Source of the DNA: Methanohalophilus profundi
Lineage (GTDB): Archaea > Halobacteriota > Methanosarcinia > Methanosarcinales > Methanosarcinaceae
Reading direction: 5' to 3'
Assembly (NCBI RefSeq): GCF_004137855.1
Contig: NZ_QBKB01000002.1
Coordinates: forward strand, 1,759,602-1,823,601
Length of the DNA stretch: 64,000 nucleotides
Below are positions 10,293-19,236 of this stretch, in pieces; position 1 is the first letter of the stretch; each line of letters starts with the position of its first letter. The notes under the pieces were generated by a model. That model searched no databases and was not told where the DNA came from. It saw only the letters and a program-made list of their open reading frames with translations. The translations under genes were made by a program, and so were the position numbers.

Positions 10293-11027
10293 TTGATTAT
10301 ATTGGCAATCGAGAACGGAGATTTCATAAAAGTATCATATACTGGTAAATTCGAAGGCGGTCTGATTTTTGACACTACCGATGAGGAACTGGCCAAGGAA
10401 AACCAGATATTCAATCCACGTGGAGTTTATGGCGGTGATGTGGTAGTTGTAGGTGCCGGTCATACCATTAAAGGACTTGACGAGGATTTTGTTGGCAAGG
10501 ATGTTGGATATAAGGGAGAACTTGTCATTCCTCCTGAAAAAGGTTTTGGAGAACATGACCCCAAGCAGGTTGAGACCATTTCCCTGAATAAGTTTGAGGA
10601 CAATAAAGCAACTCCTGGAATGGGTGTAGAAATAGAAGGAAAACGTGGTGTGGTCACCAAGGTCATCGGAAGACGTGCACGCGTTGACTTCAATCATCCT
10701 CTTGCAGGTAAGGAAGTAACCTATGAATATACCATCGACGAGAAACTCGAAGGAGATGTTGACAAAATCAACGGTCTGCTTTCCCTTTACACAGGAGTAC
10801 CAGAAATCGAAGTTGAGGTTGAGGATAAGACCGCCATTATCAATATCCCTGTTGCACTGAGTTTCAACCAGCGCTGGCTCATGTCAAAGAACAGGATTGC
10901 TTCTGAGATAATCGAAAATATCGGAATGGAAAAAGTCAAATTTGTCGAGACTTATCCGGTAGAATCCCCTGCACCTGCAGAAGAGGCAGAAGCAGAAAGC
11001 GAAGCTAATGAATCAGGTGAAGAGTAA
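10293..11027 (+). CDS. FKBP-type peptidyl-prolyl cis-trans isomerase (long, SlyD-like)
   Basis: Chaperone and prolyl isomerase of the large archaeal FKBP class. Seen: GDFIKVSYTGKFEGG at the N-terminus, VVVVGAGHTIKGLDEDFVG, the insert-in-flap domain VIGRRARVDFNHPLAGKEV, and a C-terminal extension ending in an acidic Glu-rich tail. No ATG fits the N-terminus: TTG at 10293 and TTG at 10302 (giving MAIENGDF) are the options, and the second better matches family N-termini. A TATA box lies 60 bases upstream. Monocistronic, followed by tRNA-Ser. Confidence 0.92.
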   Translation: MIILAIENGDFIKVSYTGKFEGGLIFDTTDEELAKENQIFNPRGVYGGDVVVVGAGHTIKGLDEDFVGKDVGYKGELVIPPEKGFGEHDPKQVETISLNKFEDNKATPGMGVEIEGKRGVVTKVIGRRARVDFNHPLAGKEVTYEYTIDEKLEGDVDKINGLLSLYTGVPEIEVEVEDKTAIINIPVALSFNQRWLMSKNRIASEIIENIGMEKVKFVETYPVESPAPAEEAEAESEANESGEE

Positions 11028-11089
11028 TCTTCGCCAATTTTTTATATCATAAGCGCTGTTCACCAGTTACTTGTGATTGTTTTCATCAT

Positions 11090-11173
11090 GCTGAGGTAGC
11101 CAAGCGGACTACGGCGCGGTCTTGAAAACCGGTGGTGCTCTGCGCCCCGGGAGTTCGAATCTCCCCCTCAGCG
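11090..11173 (+). tRNA. tRNA-Ser (TGA)
   Basis: An 84-nt cloverleaf with acceptor GCTGAGG/CCTCAGC, anticodon TGA at 11123-11125, a long type II variable arm (GGTGCTCTGCGCC region) and T loop GTTCGAATC. The discriminator is G and no CCA is encoded. A T-rich stretch follows directly. Confidence 0.95.
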
Positions 11174-11211
11174 TCTTTCTATTTTTTTTAACATCAAAAA
11201 AAGAAAGTAGG

Positions 11212-11739
11212 TTATTCTTTCAGGAATTCCTGGACAGTTTTGCCGAATGAGCGAGCAGCCTTCGGGTCTCTGGCAGTGATTATATGGCCATCTCTGATAA
11301 CATCTTTGTCTTTATATTCAGCTCCTCCCTTTTTGATTTGTTTTACACTTTCCGGATCGCTGAATACGGTGCTCTTTTTACCTTTTAGTATTCCTGCTTT
11401 TGCCAGCACTACCGGTGATATACAGATAGCAGCGATCAATTTGTCCTGTTTGTAGGCATCCTGGACAATTTTGTGTAGTTCTTTGTTATCCCAGAGATAC
11501 TGCTTTGCACCTCCGCCTCCTGAAATAACAATGGCATCATAACTATCGGCCTTTTCAGAGGAAATGGCTGTGTCGGGTTTGACTTTACCTCCAAGCATCC
11601 CTCTGGCAATTTTCTTTTGGTTTGTTGCAACGGTTATGTCAAATCCTGCATTTTCAAAGATTTCTCTGGGTTGAAGGAATTCTTCGTCACGGAAATTTTC
11701 CTGGGCGATTACCATTAGTATTTTCTTTTTGTTATCCAT
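11212..11739 (-). CDS. DJ-1/PfpI family protein
   Basis: Class I glutamine-amidotransferase-like fold of 175 aa. The nucleophile-elbow cysteine is in AAICISPVVLAKAG and the supporting Glu probably in ENFRDEEF near the N-terminus; VISGGGGAKQYLW is the usual glycine-rich turn. Members act as deglycases, chaperones or proteases; the activity here cannot be told. AAGGTGA lies 6 bases before ATG 11739, favouring it over the GTG at 11748. Monocistronic, convergent with tRNA-Ser. Confidence 0.88.
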   Translation of the reverse strand: MDNKKKILMVIAQENFRDEEFLQPREIFENAGFDITVATNQKKIARGMLGGKVKPDTAISSEKADSYDAIVISGGGGAKQYLWDNKELHKIVQDAYKQDKLIAAICISPVVLAKAGILKGKKSTVFSDPESVKQIKKGGAEYKDKDVIRDGHIITARDPKAARSFGKTVQEFLKE

Positions 11740-11853
11740 ACCGATCACCTTATTATGGTATCTTGTGTATCCTATTTGGTATTACCGATTACAATACCAA
11801 TGCAAAAAATATTCTGGATTTCTCAGTTTTATGTTTTCTGGAAATCTGGCAAA

Positions 11854-12230
11854 TTAATTTTCTGTAGGTTTGAGATTATTAGTTAATTGTACGAGCCCCT
11901 GGCGCCGGCACCTTCCTTTATGTATAATGTAGGCAACATTATCATCAAGTATTTTTCTGTTTTCCTCGGTAAGTTCCTGTACCATACAGACAATAATGGA
12001 TAGCTTCGAAGTCGTATCCTGGTTTTGGATATATTCAATAACAGCACGACTACTGAAATCTGGCATTATCAGCTTATCCGTATTCTCTGAATATGCCAGA
12101 ACATTGCAAAAACGGTCAATATATTCCAACATATGTAGGCCACAAAATTTTTCAGGTTTAGTGTCAGTATTTTTCTGGAGGTCATGGCTATCGTTTCCTT
12201 TTGTATATTCAAATAGCCTATTTGGTTTTT
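11854..12230 (-). pseudogene. Degenerate remnant with a receiver-like C-terminus
   Basis: An open minus-strand frame of ~125 codons has no ATG/GTG/TTG near its beginning and no ribosome site; the longest ATG version is 92 aa from 12132. The end resembles the last third of a response-regulator receiver domain (ELTEENRKILDDNVAYIIHKG), as in methanogen hybrid kinases. The first part (PEKFCGLHMLEYIDRF) is not recognised. Most likely a leftover of a larger signalling gene. An untested alternative is a gene whose start is masked by an indel. Confidence 0.4.
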
Positions 12231-12365
12231 ATCTATGATTGTCACTTATAATAAACGGGCATCTACTATTTTTGATCACAACTTATTTTTATATGAAAGG
12301 TATTGGCATATATGATGTCTAGCATCGACCTGGTCTTTATCCTGATATTATTTCAGACATTAACA

Positions 12366-12373
12366 TTATATAA
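12366..12373 (+). promoter_or_regulatory. TATA box of the rps13 operon
   Basis: TTATATAA. A start about 25 bases downstream (near 12395) gives a leader of ~100 nt before rps13, long for an archaeal mRNA. This is the clearest promoter element in front of the ribosomal protein/RNA polymerase operon. Confidence 0.6.
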
Positions 12374-12387
12374 GAGAAAGTCATAGT

Positions 12388-12497
12388 GGGCCGAGTAAGT
12401 CTGTATCATAGGTTTTTACACGGCCTGTAAAAGGGCAGTGCTGGACCTTAGTTCCAGGGCTACGGGATGCAAGAATGTGTCCTTAAGGAGGTTTATA
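12388..12497 (+). promoter_or_regulatory. Structured 5' leader of rps13-rps4-rps11-rpoD
   Basis: The GC content rises sharply here. GGGCCG at 12388-12393 can pair with CGGCCT at 12421-12426, and CTGGA at 12441-12445 with TCCAG at 12453-12457 within a longer imperfect stem. CCTTAAGG just upstream of the ATG is self-complementary and includes part of the AAGGAGG ribosome site. A leader with stems beside a sequestered ribosome site would suit feedback control by an r-protein; this is inference from fold alone. Confidence 0.4.
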
Positions 12498-12944
12498 ATG
12501 GCAGACGAAGAAATAAGACATCTTGTACGTATAATGAACACTGACTTGCAGGGTAAGCAGAAGGTCCTTTATGCACTAACCGGTATCAAGGGGATTGGTA
12601 GAAGGACTGCGAGACTCATTGCAGAAAGTGCAGAAGTAGATCCATCAGAAACCATTGGTTATCTTTCTGATGAGGGTATTGCCAGGCTTAATGAAGCTAT
12701 AGGAACATTTGAAAGCCACCTTCCTTTGTGGATGCTTAATAGGCAAAAGGACTTGTTGACAGGTGAAAATAAACATCTTCTCGGACCGGATATTGATTTG
12801 ACCATAAGGGAAGATTTGAACGATCTCAAAAAGGTTCGTGCCTATCGTGGTATACGCCATGAAAGAGGTTTGAAGGTACGTGGGCAGAGAACCAAATCCG
12901 CAGGACGCGGTGGATCCACAATAGGTGTCAGCAAAACAAGATGA
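12498..12944 (+). CDS. rps13: 30S ribosomal protein S13 (uS13)
   Basis: Small-subunit head protein, 148 aa. Helix-hairpin-helix [12 protein letters not shown] near residues 30-42 and the basic C-terminal tail ([18 protein letters not shown]) contact 16S rRNA and tRNA. AAGGAGG seven bases before ATG 12498 fixes the start; the open frame extends further upstream, but that part belongs to the leader. First gene of the conserved archaeal order S13-S4-S11-RNAP D. Confidence 0.98.
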   Translation: MADEEIRHLVRIMNTDLQGKQKVLYALTGIKGIGRRTARLIAESAEVDPSETIGYLSDEGIARLNEAIGTFESHLPLWMLNRQKDLLTGENKHLLGPDIDLTIREDLNDLKKVRAYRGIRHERGLKVRGQRTKSAGRGGSTIGVSKTR

Positions 12945-12956
12945 AGGTGATTTAAT

Positions 12957-13511
12957 ATGGCTTATCCCGGAAAGAAAAGAAAAAGTTATGACACCCCGAA
13001 GCACCCCTGGCAAGCTTCCCGTATGGCAAATGAGGTTGATCTGATTAAAAAATATGGCCTCAGGAATAAAAAAGAACTCTGGAAAGCACACAGTATCCTC
13101 AGACGTTACAGGGCAGATGCCCGTAGATTACTTGCTGATTCTGCAGAAGCTGAACTTACCGGTCACTCAAAGACTGAAGCAGACCAGATTCTATCCAAAT
13201 TAATTCGTTATTCCATGATCAAAGGCGATGCCGATATCGATGACATTCTGGTATTAAATACAGAAACAATCCTTGAAAGAAGGCTTCAGACCCTTGTCCA
13301 CAGACTTGGTTTGGCCAGAACTCCCAGGCAGGCAAGACAGTTTATTACCCATGGTCATATTGCAATTGGTGGTAAGAAGTTGACAGTTCCTGGTATGCTG
13401 GTGTCAAAACAGGATGAGATGATGATAGATTACTATGGAACATCACCTATGACTACCGAGTCACACCCGGAGAGACCCGCTCAGGTTGCATCTTCCCTTG
13501 TGGAGGAATGA
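12957..13511 (+). CDS. rps4: 30S ribosomal protein S4 (uS4)
   Basis: 16S rRNA-binding assembly protein of 184 aa. The S4 RNA-binding domain is at ~residues 105-165 ([30 protein letters not shown]). AAGGTGA precedes the ATG and the gap to rps13 is 12 bases, consistent with one transcript. It lacks the zinc motif of some bacterial S4 proteins, as usual for archaea. Confidence 0.98.
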   Translation: MAYPGKKRKSYDTPKHPWQASRMANEVDLIKKYGLRNKKELWKAHSILRRYRADARRLLADSAEAELTGHSKTEADQILSKLIRYSMIKGDADIDDILVLNTETILERRLQTLVHRLGLARTPRQARQFITHGHIAIGGKKLTVPGMLVSKQDEMMIDYYGTSPMTTESHPERPAQVASSLVEE

Positions 13512-13522
13512 AGGAGGTTTGA

Positions 13523-13906
<384 letters not shown>

Positions 13907-13956
13907 TTGCAGTGTAACACATATGACAGGTTTGTAATTTCACGAGGTTCCCGAAA

Positions 13957-14757
13957 ATGGAAATCGATATACTTGAGCTGTCTGATAGATCTGCCAGATT
14001 TATTTTGTCAGATGTGGATGCAGCTTTTGCGAACGGATTGAGGCGGGCTATGCTTGCCGATGTCCCCACTCTCGCAATCGATGAAGTCAATATTTACAAC
14101 AATACTTCAGTCCTTTATGATGAACAGGTAGCTTTGAGACTGGCCCTGGTGCCTCTTGTGACAAGTTTCGATGAGTTTACTCCTCATGAAGAGTGTTCCT
14201 GTGAAGAGGGGTGTCCGGCATGTACGGTTTCCCTCACGTTGAGTGTGGAAGCACCAATGGATGAGGAAAAAACTGTTTATTCAGGGGATCTTGTATCCGC
14301 AGATCCCAAAGTAAAAGCTGCTGATTCTAATATCCCTGTTGTTAAGCTTAAAGGCGGGCAGCAACTTGTCCTTGAAGCGATTGCAAAAATGGGTTACGGT
14401 CACGACCACGCTAAATGGCAGGCAGGAGTTGCCTGTGGTTACAAAAATGTGCCAGTGATCACAATTGAAGGCTGTGACCTCTGCGAAAAGTGCGTTGAGG
14501 CATGTCCTCGCGATATATTGGCCCTTGGTGAGGAATCTGCAGAAGTTGTGAATGATAGACTATTGAATTGCTCTCTCTGCAAGCAGTGTGTAGAAGTCTG
14601 TGGGATTGATGCAATCTCGGTTCGTGAGAATGACACATCTTTTATTTTCACTCTTGAATCCGATGGTTCATATAGTGCAGAAGAGTTAATTATAAATGCA
14701 GTTAATACTATCAGGACGAAAGCTTCAACCCTTGATGCTATCCTGAGTGAATTGTAA
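13957..14757 (+). CDS. rpoD: RNA polymerase subunit D (Rpo3) with Fe-S domain
   Basis: Alpha-like assembly subunit of archaeal RNA polymerase, 266 aa; the name is unrelated to bacterial sigma-70. N-terminal dimerisation domain (RRAMLADVPTLAIDEVNIYNN) is followed by an inserted ferredoxin-like domain with two complete four-Cys motifs, CDLCEKCVEACP and CSLCKQCVEVCG. Methanosarcina subunit D is known to bind 4Fe-4S clusters that affect dimerisation with subunit L. A further short CSCEEGCPAC cluster lies near residue 85. The gene ends the ribosomal operon; GAGGT precedes the ATG. Confidence 0.97.
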   Translation: MEIDILELSDRSARFILSDVDAAFANGLRRAMLADVPTLAIDEVNIYNNTSVLYDEQVALRLALVPLVTSFDEFTPHEECSCEEGCPACTVSLTLSVEAPMDEEKTVYSGDLVSADPKVKAADSNIPVVKLKGGQQLVLEAIAKMGYGHDHAKWQAGVACGYKNVPVITIEGCDLCEKCVEACPRDILALGEESAEVVNDRLLNCSLCKQCVEVCGIDAISVRENDTSFIFTLESDGSYSAEELIINAVNTIRTKASTLDAILSEL

Positions 14758-14779
14758 TAGGAGATACCCTTTCCTATTA
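14755..14779 (+). terminator. Hairpin after rpoD
   Basis: TAATAGGA and TCCTATTA form an 8-bp perfect stem with a 9-base loop that includes the rpoD stop codon. It lacks a strong T run, so it may be a terminator or a 3'-end stabilising stem. Confidence 0.3.
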
Positions 14780-14851
14780 TCCTTTTATAGGATCTAATAG
14801 CAGAAGCAAAAATCCATAATTGGAATTTTTGTGGCCATCCATATGGGCAAA

Positions 14852-14860
14852 GTATATATA
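14852..14860 (+). promoter_or_regulatory. TATA box of tRNA-Leu
   Basis: GTATATATA, 35 bases upstream of the first base of tRNA-Leu, the normal archaeal tRNA promoter distance with a short 5' leader. Confidence 0.6.
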
Positions 14861-14894
14861 CCATTAGCTCATTTATGGCGAAAAACAACAGCGT

Positions 14895-14979
14895 GCGAGG
14901 GTTGCCCAGCCAGGCCAAAGGCGCTAGGTTGAGGGCCTAGTCTCGTAGGAGTTCGAGGGTTCGAATCCCTTCCCTCGCA
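14895..14979 (+). tRNA. tRNA-Leu (GAG)
   Basis: Type II tRNA, acceptor GCGAGGG/CCCTCGC, anticodon GAG at 14931-14933, variable arm around CTCGTAGGAG, T arm GAGGGTTCGAATCCCTT. The discriminator A is followed by an encoded CCA (14980-14982), unlike the Ser and Arg tRNAs in this window. Confidence 0.95.
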
Positions 14980-15239
14980 CCAAATACTTTTTTAAATAAC
15001 TAAAAACATCTGTATAATTGTGTTTCTTGGTTTTCTCTTCTCATAATATTACATAGGTATTCCTTAACTGTGTTATTTTAACGATAAGTTTAGGATTTAC
15101 TGCAGGTCAATTTAAACTCTCCTTTATCTTTTTGGTGTGAATTTGATAGGTTTGCGTTTTGCACAATAGTTAAATATAATTGAGTTATTACAAACTTAGT
15201 TGATTAAATGTCGCTCCATAGTCAAAGGGGGATTTATTC

Positions 15240-15863
15240 ATTTCAATAAAGAATATCTGGAGTAAAATAGAGAATAAACTAAAGTCAATAAAAGGCATCG
15301 AAGAAACTCTTTTACTGAATCAGGCTGACAGGCATTATATTTTTGGGCTTGAGGTTTCTGATGAAAAGAAATCCTCCGGAAGCCTTGGAATAAAAAATAA
15401 TACCGGGGTAAAAAAAACACTTGGCTCACAGATTCTCGTCTCTTTCCTGACAAACCAGGAATATGACTGGCCAGAAAATAATCTGAAACTTATATACGGA
15501 GATGAAATTGTGGGTGAAGATATCAGTGATCTGCAGGAGCTTGCACGACTTGAAAAATGCAAGGATTGCTGTGTGATGGGTAACATAGTGTTTTATAATG
15601 ACCGTTTCAAACGCCTGAAATCACCGGATTTAGGACTTGAAATGTTAATTCAGGCAAAACCTTTCCCTGAAGTTGAGAATATCTCCTGTGTTTCAGAAGC
15701 TATGGTTGCATTACCCTCAAGGTTAAGTGATTCCTATATCAAATCCAGGATGGGTATTGAATCGAACAACTCTATGGGAACTTTCCTGTTAGGTCTGGAT
15801 TTAAAACCGGATTTTTGTACAAATATGGGATATTGCGAACCAGCTGAAGTTTGTAATTTTTAA
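15240..15863 (+). CDS. Unrecognised 207-aa protein with Cys-rich tail, apparent ATT start
   Basis: The frame is open from a TAG at 15219 to 15863. The only strong Shine-Dalgarno (AAAGGGGGA, 15225-15233) sits seven bases before ATT at 15240; the first GTG in frame is not until 15510 and would remove 90 residues of protein-like sequence (LGSQILVSFLTNQEYDW). Seen: CKDCC near residue 104 and a C-terminal tail with three cysteines (FCTNMGYCEPAEVC). No signal peptide or membrane segment. The family is not recognised. The next gene on the strand starts 150 bases on; they may work together, but nothing proves it. Confidence 0.6.
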   Translation: MSIKNIWSKIENKLKSIKGIEETLLLNQADRHYIFGLEVSDEKKSSGSLGIKNNTGVKKTLGSQILVSFLTNQEYDWPENNLKLIYGDEIVGEDISDLQELARLEKCKDCCVMGNIVFYNDRFKRLKSPDLGLEMLIQAKPFPEVENISCVSEAMVALPSRLSDSYIKSRMGIESNNSMGTFLLGLDLKPDFCTNMGYCEPAEVCNF

Positions 15864-16016
15864 CTCTGATCCATCTTTTTTATACACAACTCCCAATAAT
15901 CGACAATAAATTGGTAAAGTATTAATGCTTGAACTCACTTTATATATTCAATAATCGAGAATTGATTTATTTATGGGCATAAGTTTTAGATTTATATGAT
16001 GTAAAAGGAGATTTAT

Positions 16017-16987
16017 ATGTCTGTTTTGAGGGATAGGGGGTGCAATGTTCCTTCTACTATTGTTAGAAATTTTTATCCCTTCTATAATCCGCAGAACATT
16101 GAGGGTATGATTATTGGCAACGATTTAGACTCTCTCCTGAGTGCCTCTTTCCTTAAAACAAAATTTGGATGGGACATAGTTGGTGTTTATGACTACAAAA
16201 CATTAAGTTTTTCAGCTACTGTGGGAGATTTCCACAATAAGTTGCTTGAAGGAAAATATATTGCTGTGGATCTGGACATATATCATCCATGCATCTTCTC
16301 TATTGGGCATCATATAATAGGATCCAGCTGTCAGGACTGCCTTGAAGGTCATTCAAATTCGCTGAATCCGAACCTTCTAAGGGGTATCTATCTCCAAAGT
16401 TACAAGAGGAAATATCCCTTAAGTACCATTCATTTTCTTCTCTGGTTGTTTGAATCTGAAGCTGGCCTGGATATAAGGACCAGAAGCCTTGTATGGCTTG
16501 CAGATTCTTCTTATGTAAATGGACAGCGTCACAGATTCAGATCGAATGTTCATGAATGGGTGATGAATTTTTCAGATCACAGGCATTTCTGGATTCTTTC
16601 GAATTAATTGATACATATAAGTTTGAATATTTATTATCCGACTGGCTATTCCCTCTCCTTAAGGGAACCGGTTTGAATATCTCAAGGGGTCAGGTTAGGT
16701 CTTATCATCTGGGTCTTTCCGGTTATCAATGCCAGTGGACATCTACTGAAAATGAAAGAGATTGTATCATTGCGATGCTTGAGCTGATAGAACATGTTAC
16801 AGGTTGGCATGCTCCTACCTTCCCAAGTAAATTCATCGAAATAAAAGGTGTACGCAGGAGTATTGTTCTAAGCGATATTTTTAAAGATATTAGTAACCTG
16901 GACTCTTTTCTGCTAAAAAATAATGTATTTTCTTTTGTATTTCCTACGTCAAAATCAATTAATTATACAACAGGAATTAAATTGTGA
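16017..16987 (+). pseudogene. DHH-phosphoesterase-like protein of unknown role, frameshifted as read
   Basis: Two overlapping frames join into a ~323-aa protein if one T is added to the 5-base run at 16568-16572 (...EWVMNFF + RSQAFLDSFEL...). The N-terminal part carries GNDLDSLLSASFL, AVDLDIY and SIGHHI, spaced like the Asp/His motifs I-III of DHH phosphoesterases, with Asn-Asp-x-x-Asp in place of the usual first motif. This is a by-eye, remote resemblance. The C-terminal half is not recognised. AAAGGAG precedes the ATG. It is convergent with the DNA methyltransferase. Error is the likeliest cause of the break. Confidence 0.55.
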
Positions 16988-17010
16988 TCCGGGTTGAGTC
17001 CGGATTGGTT

Positions 17011-18024
17011 TTATTGTGGATGCCTGTTTTCATCCTTTATTCCCATTTTCTTAATTGCTTTCTCGATACTCCATCTACCTCTGCCCAATTCTTCGCCAAT
17101 TATCTCGATAATATCTTTTTTGTTTTGTCCACTTTGGCGCAATTCCCTGTATCTTGTAAATAGGTAGTCTTCCTCCTGTGAAGTCCAGGGGTTTCCCTGG
17201 TTTTCCAGGTTCTTGATGACAGGTTTGCGTAATTCCGGTATCATAAATCCCGGTTTGATAACATTGCTCTGGCTAATTTCACGGGTTTTTGTTTTAAACA
17301 TCGTTTCTGATACTTCAAAACCAATGCAGCGTCTATTAAGGCCGATTGCAACGGTTGCAGTTGAAAATCCGCCCAGGAACATGTCACAAACAAGGTCGCC
17401 TTCATTGCTACTGTATTGTATAATTTTCTTCAGGAGTTTGTGGGGCAATTCATTTTTATTTTTAATTTTGCCGGGTTTATACTCCCTGTTAATTACCCAG
17501 ACATCTTCCCTGTCCCTGTAGTTCAGCGATCTGCCATCTTCTGTTTTTTCACAGGTTCCGTATCTTGATTCAAGATTGAATGTGCGCTTTTTGCCGGGTT
17601 TTTCGTAGTATAAAATATGATAATGGGAGGATACATATTTTGCTTTTGTGTAAACACCAAAATTGTATTTCCATATTATATGATTGATCTCTTCCAGATT
17701 TGTCTGGTGCAGGGCATGGAGGATATGGTAAAGATTTGTGTATCCCGAAACAATGTAGATGGAGCCACCAGGTTTGAGAATTCTTTCTGCTTCTTTAATC
17801 CAGGCCTGGCTGAAATCTGCATATTTATCTTCCGGGATTTCTACATATCCATCAACTACAAATTTTTCATTCCTGTTGTAATGCTGGTGTAACTTGTCCC
17901 CTTTTATCCCATATGGAGGGTCGGTAATAATCAGATCTACCGATCCATTGGGGATATGAGTTGCAGCTCCTGTAATACAATCCTCATTGTAAAATACATT
18001 ACCATAAATGTCAACGGGCTTCAT
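17011..18024 (-). CDS. Site-specific DNA methyltransferase, beta class (N4C or N6A), with C-terminal DNA-binding region
   Basis: Motif IV TDPPYG is near residue 36 and the SAM-binding region (DMFLGGFSTATVAIGLNRRCIGFEV, split here as DMFLGGFSTA and CIGFEV) near 215-240; motif IV before motif I marks the beta class. The last ~65 residues (NPWTSQEEDYLFTRYRE ... GRGRWSIEKAI) resemble a Myb/SANT-like helical DNA-binding segment. GGAG six bases before ATG 18024 beats the in-frame TTG at 18030. No restriction endonuclease was seen nearby, so it is an orphan methylase or acts with the unknown genes convergent to it. Target sequence unknown. Confidence 0.88.
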   Translation of the reverse strand: MKPVDIYGNVFYNEDCITGAATHIPNGSVDLIITDPPYGIKGDKLHQHYNRNEKFVVDGYVEIPEDKYADFSQAWIKEAERILKPGGSIYIVSGYTNLYHILHALHQTNLEEINHIIWKYNFGVYTKAKYVSSHYHILYYEKPGKKRTFNLESRYGTCEKTEDGRSLNYRDREDVWVINREYKPGKIKNKNELPHKLLKKIIQYSSNEGDLVCDMFLGGFSTATVAIGLNRRCIGFEVSETMFKTKTREISQSNVIKPGFMIPELRKPVIKNLENQGNPWTSQEEDYLFTRYRELRQSGQNKKDIIEIIGEELGRGRWSIEKAIKKMGIKDENRHPQ

Positions 18025-18181
18025 TTTCAACTCCTGACGCCAGGTATTTTCATAACCTATCTGGAAGAATAAATAAATATTGTCTGATAAGTGGCTGGTT
18101 CTGAATCGGTTAGATTACTTTCACCTTGCTTGGAGGTCCTTGAAATAGTTTATATTCTTATTTCTTATTGAGGTGATCAGT

Positions 18182-18256
18182 ATGGATGAATTCTTCAAAG
18201 GACTTATAGAGAGAACCAAACGCTATGAAAAACTGGACCACTTTAGGAACAATTAA
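18182..18256 (+). CDS. Small protein, 24 aa
   Basis: A short frame MDEFFKGLIERTKRYEK... with an excellent ribosome site (GAGGTGA, six bases before the ATG), a TATA-like TTTATATTC about 35 bases further upstream, and a strong terminator hairpin directly after the stop. Those signals make a real amphipathic microprotein likely even at this length. No family was recognised. Confidence 0.5.
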   Translation: MDEFFKGLIERTKRYEKLDHFRNN

Positions 18257-18269
18257 CAATAAAAAGGCT

Positions 18270-18320
18270 GGCCGGTCTTCATCACCCTCCCGTCATGGTT
18301 TCTGATGATACCGGCCTTTT
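18270..18320 (+). terminator. Long hairpin terminator between small ORF and uppS
   Basis: GGCCGGT (18270-18276) pairs with ACCGGCC (18310-18316), extended by CTTCATCA with TGATGA, and is followed by TTTT. It lies between convergent transcription units (small protein and uppS) and probably ends both. Confidence 0.6.
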
Positions 18321-18327
18321 ATGAATT

Positions 18328-19176
18328 TTAACTATTTTTTTCAGGTAATTTTTTTGGTTGAGAATCAATATCTCTTACATCCAGTTTTCTCTCTATATTA
18401 TGGATAAAATGCAGTGTCCTGTTTGAAAGGGTCCTGCTTCTTTCCTCCTGTCTTTGCTGGTATGTACGGATGGAACGAAGGAAATCGATTTTCCTGAAAT
18501 CCGGCCAGTAGGGGGCGCAGAAATAGGCTGCACATTCATTTCCACATGCTTGCCAGGGAAGGAAATTCGAAACCCTTTCATTTCCTCCTGTACGGATTAT
18601 GAGATCAACGTTTGATACGGCCGAATTTTCTTCTGGATATAGGTGTCTGGATATGGTTTTTTCAGTTATTTCATCCATTTCGATATTCCCTGTTTTTACT
18701 TTCCTGGCAACTTCACGTATTGCCTGTATGATATCCTGTCTCCCGCCATAAGCAATTGCAATGTTAAGTTTTAGCCTGTCATAGTCCTTTGTTGCCATCT
18801 CTACTTTATCGATACTCTGCAGGAGGTCCCCGGGTAAAAGGGTTCTGTCTCCAATTACACGTATTTTTAGGCGTCTTTTGTGTGTCCTTTCATCAACACA
18901 CATCTCTTCGAGTCTGGTTCCTATAAGTTTTAGTATGCCTTTCTTCTCATCTTTTTTCCTGTTGAAATTTTCAGTAGAAAAAGCATATATTGTCAATTCC
19001 TTGATGCCGCTTTCATAGGACCATTCAATGACTTTTTCAGTCATATCGGCTCCCCGCGTATGGCCGTATGAGGTAAACTTACCAAGTTTTTTGGCGTATC
19101 TGCGGTTTCCATCCATTATAATGGCGATATGCTGCGGTAATTTAGAATTACGGATATTTTTTCCAGGAAAATTCAT
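18328..19176 (-). CDS. uppS: Polyprenyl (undecaprenyl-type) diphosphate synthase, cis-prenyltransferase
   Basis: Extends short prenyl diphosphates with isopentenyl diphosphate to make the lipid carrier for glycosylation. Signatures: HIAIIMDGNRRYA (catalytic Asp) near residue 20, GHTRGAD, YAFSTENF, and DLIIRTGGNERVSNFLPWQ. The length of 282 aa fits. No partner gene in operon; the next minus-strand gene upstream is a separate DUF2551 protein. Confidence 0.95.
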   Translation of the reverse strand: MNFPGKNIRNSKLPQHIAIIMDGNRRYAKKLGKFTSYGHTRGADMTEKVIEWSYESGIKELTIYAFSTENFNRKKDEKKGILKLIGTRLEEMCVDERTHKRRLKIRVIGDRTLLPGDLLQSIDKVEMATKDYDRLKLNIAIAYGGRQDIIQAIREVARKVKTGNIEMDEITEKTISRHLYPEENSAVSNVDLIIRTGGNERVSNFLPWQACGNECAAYFCAPYWPDFRKIDFLRSIRTYQQRQEERSRTLSNRTLHFIHNIERKLDVRDIDSQPKKLPEKNS

Positions 19177-19236
19177 ATCCTTTATACAACATTTCAGGTA
19201 ATATCCGCCACATCATTATCAGAGCTACAGGTGATG

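Noticed and set aside
16556..16987. Separate 143-aa gene after the DHH-like frame
   Set aside because: It begins inside the upstream frame and continues it after a one-base shift.
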